Shown: positions 1 to 4,616 of the stretch, in pieces | Numbering within the stretch: position 1 is the stretch's first letter | Layout of the letters: the number at the start of each line of letters is the position of its first letter | From: a virus | IMG/VR virus record: IMGVR_UViG_3300032240_000868 | Span: 1-30,656 of that record | Length of the DNA stretch: 30,656 nucleotides | Reading direction: 5' to 3' (one strand) | Notes under the pieces: generated by a model | What the model saw: only the letters and a program-made list of their open reading frames with translations | Database searches by the model: none | What the model was told of the DNA's origin: nothing | Program-made: the position numbers and the translations under genes

Positions 1-44
1 ACTAATTGTGCTTCTCTTATCATAATGTGCAAATTTAAGGGTTT

Positions 45-431
45 TTATTGGGATAAAAAAGGAACATCACCAACAGTTTCAGGCTCTAATGCTATATCTA
101 TTGTTGGATTAAATATAGCTGGATAGGACTGAACACACTCATTTGTCTTAGCATTGTATATAGCATATTTTACACCATATTTGTTAAGAAGATGTTCTAT
201 GTACGGTAGTTCCTCTTTATAATAGAACAGGCTTTCTTTCTTATCATAATGGAACATTAACATTGGATCTGATTGTGTAAACTTAAGAACACTAACACAT
301 CCTTCTATATATACAGGCTTTTTAATCACCTCATCAAACTCTAAATGTCTTCCTAATTGTCTTCTAAGTTTATCATTAGCAGGCTTGAAAGGAACATTAA
401 ACCATCCATGAGTTTTAAATACGTATAACAT
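45..431 (-). CDS. Hypothetical protein, 128 aa
   Basis: I do not recognise this family. It is a soluble mixed-charge protein without signal peptide, membrane segment or Cys motif. The middle is rich in Tyr, Glu and Lys (around residues 60-90). The start is an ATG preceded by an A-rich leader at 432-455 with the AAACCA/AAAACCA pattern shared by other minus-strand genes here, which supports this start. It is the leftmost gene of the minus-strand arm seen in the window and lies 24 bases after the lipoprotein-like gene. It is probably an early or accessory phage gene, inferred from position only. Confidence 0.7.
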   Translation of the reverse strand: MLYVFKTHGWFNVPFKPANDKLRRQLGRHLEFDEVIKKPVYIEGCVSVLKFTQSDPMLMFHYDKKESLFYYKEELPYIEHLLNKYGVKYAIYNAKTNECVQSYPAIFNPTIDIALEPETVGDVPFLSQ

Positions 432-455
432 AATTTATTGGTTTTAAATGGTTTA

Positions 456-563
456 TCATCTAACTCTTGTCATAATTCTGCTATTTCCATGACATCCCCA
501 TCCTGATGTGTAACAGCTACTGAATACAATAGCTGTTACAATGAATATGATTAATGTTTTCAT
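456..563 (-). CDS. Tiny lipoprotein-like peptide, 35 aa
   Basis: This short frame begins MKTLIIFIVTAIVFSSCYTS: a Lys, a hydrophobic stretch, then Ser-Ser-Cys resembling a lipobox at Cys17. The mature part would be only about 19 residues. Three ATGs in a row (569, 566, 563) overlap the TGA stop of the upstream membrane-protein gene, and an AGGAG lies 6 bases before the third ATG. That is one of the few clear Shine-Dalgarno sites in the window, so 563 is chosen. A membrane protein coupled to a tiny lipoprotein resembles phage lysis (holin/spanin) gene pairs, but that role is a guess. The -3 residue is Phe, which is weaker than the usual Leu. Confidence 0.5.
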   Translation of the reverse strand: MKTLIIFIVTAIVFSSCYTSGWGCHGNSRIMTRVR

Positions 564-565
564 CA

Positions 566-799
566 TCATCTCCTTTTATAGTTTTTGCTATAAAAGTTCT
601 CATCAAAGCACTCAGAGAATAGAAATCCCTGAAATGGCAAAGCAAGAATAGAGAATATAATAACATAAATAGGATGCTGAGCAACCTCTTTAAAACTTCC
701 TCCAAATATCCATACAATAGATGGAAGGATTGAATAAAACAATACAAGCATAGCTACAAATAATAATGCAGCAACAATAAATCTGATTAACTTTTCCAT
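566..799 (-). CDS. Small membrane protein, 77 aa, two predicted membrane segments
   Basis: Residues about 5-32 form a long hydrophobic stretch containing FIVAALLFVAMLVLFYSILP. Residues about 43-63 form a second (IYVIIFSILALPFQGFLF). The C-terminus is charged and basic (KNYKRR). This topology fits holins, but no family is recognised. The ATG is preceded by the AAACCA-type leader (800-823), and the stop overlaps the start of the lipoprotein-like gene, suggesting translational coupling. A competing frame at 517-747 on the same strand is judged a shadow because it lacks that leader. Confidence 0.65.
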   Translation of the reverse strand: MEKLIRFIVAALLFVAMLVLFYSILPSIVWIFGGSFKEVAQHPIYVIIFSILALPFQGFLFSECFDENFYSKNYKRR

Positions 800-833
800 A
801 ACTTAATGATTTTAAATGGTTTAGGTGATAAAT

Positions 834-864
834 TTGCATGAATTTTCAATAAGAATTCATGCAA
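834..864. repeat. Perfect 11-bp inverted repeat
   Basis: TTGCATGAATT at 834-844 is mirrored by AATTCATGCAA at 854-864 around a 9-base loop. It lies between two minus-strand genes, upstream of the small membrane-protein gene. It could be an mRNA hairpin or an operator; there is no T-run after it in either direction. Confidence 0.75.
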
Positions 865-899
865 TTTGGCTGGATATAATTGCTTACACCCAGCCAAAT
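864..899 (-). terminator. Hairpin after the 60-aa gene; possible terminator
   Basis: A 10-bp stem (ATTTGGCTGG at 864-873 with CCAGCCAAAT at 890-899, loop of 16) sits just downstream of the stop of the minus-strand 60-aa gene and directly abuts the inverted repeat at 834-864. It lacks a proper T-run, so it may be an mRNA-stabilising or processing hairpin instead of an intrinsic terminator. Confidence 0.5.
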
Positions 900-903
900 G
901 TTG

Positions 904-1086
904 TTAATAAATAAAGTCTCTAAATGGATCTTCTGATCTCTCATACAGATCATTAATCCATTCCTCTTCATAGGCTTCAGCCTTCTGAAGAGCATTAGAA
1001 AGAGCTAATGTGAGATCTGTTGGTGAACTAACAAGGCTAAGAGATTCCTGAATCTCTAGCATTAATGATTCGAATGTTTGTGACAT
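904..1086 (-). CDS. Small acidic protein, 60 aa
   Basis: It is an acidic, probably helical protein with Leu/Ser-rich N-terminal two thirds and an acidic C-terminus (EEEWINDLYERSEDPFRDF). I do not recognise it. The ATG has the leader pattern AAACCA-ATTT-AAACCA immediately upstream (1087-1110). A strong terminator lies between it and the preceding minus-strand gene, so it must be read either by read-through or from a promoter I cannot identify. Two tandem hairpins follow its stop. Confidence 0.65.
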   Translation of the reverse strand: MSQTFESLMLEIQESLSLVSSPTDLTLALSNALQKAEAYEEEWINDLYERSEDPFRDFIY

Positions 1087-1111
1087 ATGTTTGGTTTAAA
1101 TTGGTTTAAGA

Positions 1112-1140
1112 AGAAAAAAAGAGCCCTGTTACAGGCTCTT
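1112..1140 (-). terminator. Rho-independent terminator (minus strand)
   Basis: Read on the minus strand, AAGAGCC (1134-1140) pairs with GGCTCTT (1119-1125) around an 8-base loop and is followed by a run of Ts (complement of 1114-1120). The stop codon of the 70-aa gene lies in the first arm. This is the textbook form and ends transcription of that gene, possibly leakily because more minus-strand genes follow. Confidence 0.85.
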
Positions 1141-1351
1141 AATATTGATAAACATAAGGAGCAATAGCAAACACATTAGTGTATGTTTTCAGCTCTCCAT
1201 TAATAGATATCTTAACTGTATCTTCTGCATAAGGAATAACATATCTCTTGTCTGAATCAACAACAATACTATTCTTACTAAACATTGTACACTCAGGATA
1301 TAACTTACTATCTATCTCAGGAGCGTCAAATATAATTTCAAATGTGTTCAT
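1139..1351 (-). CDS. Hypothetical protein, 70 aa
   Basis: This is a small soluble protein likely to be rich in beta strand (for example DSDKRYVIPYAEDTVKISIN at residues 32-51). No family is recognised. The ATG is preceded by an ACCA-rich leader (1352-1375) like the other genes of this arm. A near-perfect inverted repeat (1375-1406) lies just upstream and may control it, and an intrinsic terminator overlaps its stop codon, so it probably forms its own short transcript or the end of one. Confidence 0.65.
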   Translation of the reverse strand: MNTFEIIFDAPEIDSKLYPECTMFSKNSIVVDSDKRYVIPYAEDTVKISINGELKTYTNVFAIAPYVYQY

Positions 1352-1374
1352 GGTTTTATGGTTTTTGGTGAATT

Positions 1375-1406
1375 AATGCTATATGTATTGTCATACATTT
1401 AGCATT
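1375..1406. promoter_or_regulatory. Inverted repeat upstream of the 70-aa gene
   Basis: AATGCTA at 1375-1381 and ATGTAT at 1383-1388 mirror ATACAT at 1393-1398 and TAGCATT at 1400-1406, with one T-T mismatch and a 4-base centre. The position, 24 bases before the start codon on the minus strand, suits an operator or a leader hairpin. The rest of 1407-1537 is non-coding as far as I can see; it contains two CCCACCC blocks (within about 1478-1506) around GTCA-CTTAA-TGAC. Confidence 0.6.
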
Positions 1407-1537
1407 TTTCATATTGATAAACATATACATACAGGATGGTAGTGGTTACACAACTGCTCATTTGTGCCTTGATGATCCCCACCCAAATGTCACTTAATGA
1501 CCCACCCTTATATATAATCAATTTATTTTCAATTAAT

Positions 1538-1566
1538 TAAAGAAGAAAACCCCCATTTGAGGGCTC
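1538..1566 (-). terminator. Probable terminator of the 135-aa gene (minus strand)
   Basis: On the minus strand, just after the stop at 1579, the sequence GCCCTC, AAAT, GGGGGT can form a short stem with G-T pairs and is followed by TTTTCTTCTTT. It is weaker than the terminator at 1112-1140 but is in the right place. Confidence 0.6.
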
Positions 1567-1578
1567 TCTTCTATTAAT

Positions 1579-1986
1579 TTAGAATGGTGTGTTAGCCATT
1601 GCATTGATGCTTGCATCATCGAGTTTGAAACTCTTAACAGCATCATTAACCATTCTGTTAATGCGTGCATCAAGAGTCTTTTCATCAATGAACACTTGAC
1701 CCAATGCTTCAACACTTTTGAACACTGATGTTGCAGTGAGACGGTTCTTAATACCAAATGTTCCGTCAGCATTAGGAATTGGTTGACCTGCTGAATCCAT
1801 TCTTGGAGGATAACTCTTGGCTTCAGCAAGGACGTAGAATGGAAACTTACCTTCCAAATTGTCGCCTTTCTTAATACCAATTGCTTCCAATTGTCTGTCA
1901 AACAAATGGATTCTTTCGCCTTTCGCTGTGTAACCTGAAAAGCCTTTCTCTGTAAAGTTTCCGTTGTTAATGGTATACTTTTCCAT
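1579..1986 (-). CDS. Conserved-looking hypothetical protein, 135 aa
   Basis: The start chosen is the ATG giving MEKYTINNGNFTEKGFSGYT. A longer in-frame start at 2076 would extend into a G/C-tract-rich region that looks regulatory, while the chosen ATG has the A-rich AACCAAAA leader. The N-terminal 85 residues look like a small beta-barrel or binding domain (GERIHLFDRQLEAIGIKKGD then PFYVLAEAKSYPP). The C-terminal 50 look helical, with a repeated INxM pattern (INRMVND, INAMANT). I cannot name it. It is the first gene of the minus-strand arm, next to the divergent control region, so an early DNA-transaction or regulatory role is possible but unproven. Confidence 0.7.
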   Translation of the reverse strand: MEKYTINNGNFTEKGFSGYTAKGERIHLFDRQLEAIGIKKGDNLEGKFPFYVLAEAKSYPPRMDSAGQPIPNADGTFGIKNRLTATSVFKSVEALGQVFIDEKTLDARINRMVNDAVKSFKLDDASINAMANTPF

Positions 1987-2190
1987 TTTTCGATTTTGGT
2001 TGACCTTTACACCACAAGGTTTAAAAAGTTTGGGGTCATAGCACAACATTCGACCCCTGTTTGAGCGTTTTATCAAATGGGGGATATCCCCAACCGCTCA
2101 CTCTGCACTGGGGGTCACAACATGGAGTAACCTCCTCTCTCATTGATATAGCCCCTACACCCCCCTAGAAAAAAATTTTGTAAAATAAAT
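1987..2190. promoter_or_regulatory. Divergent control region with inverted and direct repeats
   Basis: No convincing gene lies here. The stretch separates the minus and plus arms and is rich in G and C tracts, unlike its surroundings. It holds GGGGTC/GACCCC arms (2032-2037 and 2052-2057), the perfect palindrome GGGGATATCCCC (2080-2091), TGAGCG/CGCTCA arms (2062-2067 and 2095-2100) and a direct repeat of GGGGTCA with CACAACAT (2032-2049 and 2111-2123, the first with three extra bases). It may serve as operators for both arms or as a replication origin; both are inferences. No clear minus-strand promoter was found. Confidence 0.5.
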
Positions 2191-2222
2191 TTGGAAGCTA
2201 TTGTTAAATAGCCCTACCTTTG
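2191..2222 (+). promoter_or_regulatory. Bacteroidota-type promoter with internal palindrome
   Basis: TTG (2191-2193), 21 bases, then TACCTTTG (2215-2222) matches the Bacteroidota TTG/TAnnTTTG pattern exactly in the second box. The first box lies inside an AAATAAATTTGGA block also found at two other promoters in the window. The spacer contains GCTATT-GTTA-AATAGC (2197-2212), a perfect small inverted repeat where a repressor could sit. It drives the plus-strand arm. Confidence 0.75.
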
Positions 2223-2267
2223 GGGGACGGTGGGTGGGTTATAGGGAATAAATTAAAACATACATAT

Positions 2268-2510
2268 ATGAGTTCTATTCTATTGTTAGCTGTTCTTTTG
2301 ATTCTTATTATTTCTGTTGTCTATGCTTTGTTACATTCCTCAGAGCTGACGTTTGGTTTAGAGCTTAACACGTTAACCTCTCCTTTCTATAAGCTGGGAA
2401 TATCGTTCCAGAGATATAGTCTAGAAGATGGGACAGTGGAAGATGAGTTGGTTATTGGGTTGTTCTTTGTTAACATTGTAATGGTGGCTTGGAAAGAAAA
2501 TGAAGCATAA
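2268..2510 (+). CDS. Small membrane protein, 80 aa
   Basis: The first gene of the rightward arm. The ATG at 2268 is preferred over a TTG at 2220, because 2220 lies inside the promoter box. Residues about 3-23 form a strongly hydrophobic segment (SILLLAVLLILIISVVYALL), and residues about 61-74 a second, weaker one (IGLFFVNIVMVAW). The part between is polar with an acidic patch (EDGTVEDE). No family is recognised; an inner-membrane location is likely. Confidence 0.65.
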   Translation: MSSILLLAVLLILIISVVYALLHSSELTFGLELNTLTSPFYKLGISFQRYSLEDGTVEDELVIGLFFVNIVMVAWKENEA

Positions 2511-2546
2511 TATAGCATTCAGTGTAACAAATAACTATATTGGTTA

Positions 2547-2577
2547 TTGTTAATGAATTAATTCATACCTATCTTTG
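2547..2577 (+). promoter_or_regulatory. Bacteroidota-type promoter before the winged-helix gene
   Basis: TTG (2547-2549), a 20-base gap, then TATCTTTG (2570-2577), an exact match to TAnnTTTG. The start codon is only 10 bases after the box, so the mRNA would have a leader of a few bases. This also shows that the upstream in-frame TTG start at 2540 cannot be used. Confidence 0.75.
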
Positions 2578-2587
2578 CATTAATTAC

Positions 2588-2944
2588 ATGGAGAATAGAA
2601 AGACGATAGTACAGAAGCTTAAGAGACAAGAGGAAGACATCTTCCAATGTGCTCAGAGGTATTATTCTGTCTTGTCTGCTATTAACGATCTCTCATTGAC
2701 AGAAAGGGAAATACAGCTTATAGCCTTTACAGCTGTTAAGGGGAACATCTCCTATAAGAACATCAGGGATGAGTTCTGTGAGAAGTATAAAAGCTCTGCT
2801 CCTACAATTAACAATCTGATTTCCAAGCTTAAGAAGCTGGGAGTGTTTGTTAAGGATGGGACAAAGGTGAAGGTGAATCCACAAATAGGGCTGAATTTTG
2901 AGAACAATATTGTCTTACAAATAACAATTGTTCCTAATGGATAA
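2588..2944 (+). CDS. Winged-helix-like DNA-binding protein, 118 aa
   Basis: Residues about 33-97 read like a winged helix-turn-helix: LSLTEREIQLIAFTAVKGN, then ISYKNIRDEFCEKY, then SAPTINNLISKLKKLGVF, ending in a basic hairpin (KDGTKVKVNPQ). The N-terminal 30 residues are a charged helix that could dimerise. The start ATG at 2588 follows a close promoter. It overlaps the HU/IHF-like gene by 8 bases, so the two are probably made together. A role as a transcription regulator of the phage arms is likely but inferred; partner DNA is unknown. Confidence 0.65.
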   Translation: MENRKTIVQKLKRQEEDIFQCAQRYYSVLSAINDLSLTEREIQLIAFTAVKGNISYKNIRDEFCEKYKSSAPTINNLISKLKKLGVFVKDGTKVKVNPQIGLNFENNIVLQITIVPNG

Positions 2945-3353
2945 GCCTATAAGCATGTCCGTTAAGGACTATTTAATAAGGAAAATGTCTGTCAACCTGA
3001 TGATGAGTGAGAAGACAATAGAGGCTATTGTCAATCACCAGTTTCGTTCAGCCAATGCTGCTCTTCAGGATAATAACACAGTGGAAATCTCTGGATTTGG
3101 GAAGTTCCATTTCAACTATAAGAAGGCTGTAAGGAAGATGGAGAAGATGGTGAGCAAAGCCAATTTATTCCATGCCCAAATGAATAACATGGAGCTGACA
3201 GAACAGAAGAGACAATCAGCCACAAACAAATTAGTTAATACATTAGCACAGATAGAAACATTAAAACCAAAACTAAATGTTGAACATCAGCCAGATTTAC
3301 GAGGGATGGAGGAACAAGTTGGTTCCCCCAGCTCATTTGAAGGAACAGATTAA
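2937..3353 (+). CDS. HU/IHF-family DNA-binding protein, 138 aa
   Basis: Residues about 6-70 carry the HU/IHF pattern: an N-terminal helical part (VKDYLIRKMSVNLMMSEKTI, then VNHQFRSANAALQDNNTVEI) and the hallmark SGFGKFHFNYKKAVRKMEKM, where GFGKF begins the DNA-binding arm. The Pro-tipped beta arm typical of HU is replaced by a helical, Met/Lys-rich tail of about 65 residues, so it is longer than the usual 90-100 residues. It likely bends or coats phage DNA. The start at 2937 overlaps the regulator gene by 8 bases; a nearby alternative ATG is 2955. Confidence 0.75.
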   Translation: MDKPISMSVKDYLIRKMSVNLMMSEKTIEAIVNHQFRSANAALQDNNTVEISGFGKFHFNYKKAVRKMEKMVSKANLFHAQMNNMELTEQKRQSATNKLVNTLAQIETLKPKLNVEHQPDLRGMEEQVGSPSSFEGTD

Positions 3354-3588
3354 AGCTATTGGTGAGGAGAGAATGACAATATGTGAAGCATGTCCCCATC
3401 ACTCAAAGCATCATAAGACAAGAAGACCAGATGCTCATTGTATAATGTGCGGATGTACACTCTCAGCTAAGACAGTTTGTTTGTCCTGTAGCTGCCCAGC
3501 AAACAAATGGGAAGCACATATGACAGATGAACAATATGATGAAATAAGAAAAGATGTAATTGATGAAGCAGAAACAAGTCAAACTTAG
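3277..3588 (+). CDS. Small zinc-ribbon protein, 103 aa
   Basis: The centre has Cys pairs: CEACPHHS near residue 36, CIMCGC near 55 and CLSCSC near 68, spaced as in treble-clef or ribbon zinc sites. The stretch IYEGWRNKLVPPAHLKEQIK before it and AKTVCLSCSCPANKWEA after it recall a small protein family I remember from Bacteroidota phages near structural genes; its function is unknown to me. It overlaps the HU-like gene by 77 bases. The first ATG is kept because the residues just after it look like part of that family; a later Met at 3373 would remove them. Confidence 0.7.
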   Translation: MLNISQIYEGWRNKLVPPAHLKEQIKAIGEERMTICEACPHHSKHHKTRRPDAHCIMCGCTLSAKTVCLSCSCPANKWEAHMTDEQYDEIRKDVIDEAETSQT

Positions 3589-3820
3589 AAAGATTCATTT
3601 AGACACGCTTATGAAGCTACTTGTTGAGCTATATGACAAGGGGGTGGATTACATTGATATTATAGGAACATTGGACAAGGTGCAGGACTCAATAGGCATT
3701 TCCTTCTGTAGTGAATATATGAATGAGGATATGAAGGAGAATTTTGACAATATTCCTTCTAAAGAGATTGATGATGTGAAGCCTCTATCAGATGAAGATG
3801 ATTTAAACCAATTAATATGA
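3563..3820 (+). CDS. Hypothetical protein, 85 aa
   Basis: It is a small protein with a helical Leu-rich N-terminal half (IHLDTLMKLLVELYDKGVDYIDIIGTLDKV) and an acidic C-terminus (SDEDDLN). No family is recognised. It starts inside the end of the zinc-ribbon gene (26-base overlap) and its stop overlaps the next start by ATGA, so it belongs to one translationally linked operon leading to the terminase. ATG at 3563 is chosen over a TTG one codon earlier. Confidence 0.65.
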   Translation: MKQKQVKLRKIHLDTLMKLLVELYDKGVDYIDIIGTLDKVQDSIGISFCSEYMNEDMKENFDNIPSKEIDDVKPLSDEDDLNQLI

Positions 3821-3999
3821 ACCCAATAGTAGAAGCATGGATTGTTATTGAGAAGCTTGGGGCTCTTGTAGCCACACCAGGAATTTCTGAAGAAGTGAAA
3901 CAGTCAGCTAATGAACAGATTAAGAAGCTATTAGATGATGTTGTAAGCCCTAGCTTAACAAGACTGTCAGCATCTTCAGCAGGAATAATTACGAAATAG
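3817..3999 (+). CDS. Hypothetical protein, 60 aa
   Basis: It is a short helical protein; residues about 22-46 (GISEEVKQSANEQIKKLLDD and following) suggest a helix pair. It begins in an ATGA overlap with the preceding gene and ends 7 bases before the next start, as expected in a tight phage operon. There are no motifs I recognise. Being conserved in position upstream of the terminase would support a packaging-related role, but I cannot check that here. Confidence 0.6.
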   Translation: MNPIVEAWIVIEKLGALVATPGISEEVKQSANEQIKKLLDDVVSPSLTRLSASSAGIITK

Positions 4000-4006
4000 A
4001 AGAGAA

Positions 4007-4294
4007 ATGAGCAGAAAACCCAATTATTATAATCAGGTGATTTCCATTCTGCAAGACCTACATACTGTCTATCCACAATACAATTTGGGAAGACACATTG
4101 CTACAGCTCTTGATGGATATGGTGATGCGTGGGGAATTACAGATAAGGAATTGTTATTTGCCTTTACAAAATACAAAGGAGAGCTTGAGCTAGACATTCC
4201 TCATACAGATGACAAAGAATTAGATCAGATTATAAAGGAAGGACTAGACTTGGAAAACATGTTTAAAGAGGAAGATGATGGCGACAACTATTAA
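4007..4294 (+). CDS. Conserved phage protein of unknown function, 95 aa
   Basis: The N-terminus (KPNYYNQVISILQDLHTVYP then YNLGRHIATALDGYGDAWGITDKELLFAF) resembles a small protein I recall upstream of the terminase in crAss-like and related Bacteroidota phages. No enzymatic motif is visible; the C-terminus is acidic (LENMFKEEDDGDNY). It overlaps the next gene by about 17-20 bases. Its place between regulators and the packaging genes suggests a packaging or assembly helper, unproven. Confidence 0.65.
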   Translation: MSRKPNYYNQVISILQDLHTVYPQYNLGRHIATALDGYGDAWGITDKELLFAFTKYKGELELDIPHTDDKELDQIIKEGLDLENMFKEEDDGDNY

Positions 4295-4616
4295 GAAAAC
4301 TACATACATTAATACAGAACTTGAATGGGCTGAGCAACAGCTGAAAAGCTGGAAGGCTTATGTTGATGCAAACCCATTACACGAACTAAAAGACAGGATT
4401 GAGTGGAAACCTACAGCTAAGGGAGGAATGCTCCCTATGGTGATTGCATCTATTGAGGCTCAGGGCAAGTTTGTCCAAGAAACCATGAAGAACTACCTAG
4501 CTCTGGTGGAAGTGGTGGATAAGCTTAGAAGTGCGGAAGAAGCTAAGGTGGAGGTGAGAGGTAAAGGAGAACTTAGCTCTATGGCTGAAGATTTCCTTAA
4601 GAGCAGAAGATCATGA
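4278..4616 (+). CDS. Possible small terminase subunit or packaging helper, 112 aa
   Basis: It lies directly before the large terminase and shares ATGA with its start, which is the usual place of a small terminase. The protein is helical and charged: an N-terminal amphipathic helix (LEWAEQQLKSWKAYVDANPL), then GGMLPMVIASIEAQGKFVQE and a second helix (NYLALVEVVDKLRSAEEAKV), ending basic (FLKSRRS). No clear helix-turn-helix motif is visible, so the call rests on position and size. Two adjacent ATGs (4275, 4278) are possible starts; they differ by one Met. Confidence 0.5.
   Translation: MATTIKKTTYINTELEWAEQQLKSWKAYVDANPLHELKDRIEWKPTAKGGMLPMVIASIEAQGKFVQETMKNYLALVEVVDKLRSAEEAKVEVRGKGELSSMAEDFLKSRRS

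Noticed and set aside
517-747. 76-aa frame on the minus strand
   Set aside because: It overlaps the 77-aa membrane-protein gene and the lipoprotein-like gene in another frame and lacks the AACCA-type leader that other minus genes have.
1533-1901. 122-aa frame on the minus strand
   Set aside because: It runs through the terminator and overlaps the better-supported 135-aa gene in another frame; its composition is shadow-like.
2032-2123. G-tracts as a G-quadruplex
   Set aside because: The tracts are too far apart and interrupted by C-tracts on the same strand; palindromes explain them better.
2693-2884. 63-aa minus-strand frame opposite the winged-helix gene
   Set aside because: Antisense shadow inside a better-supported gene with promoter.
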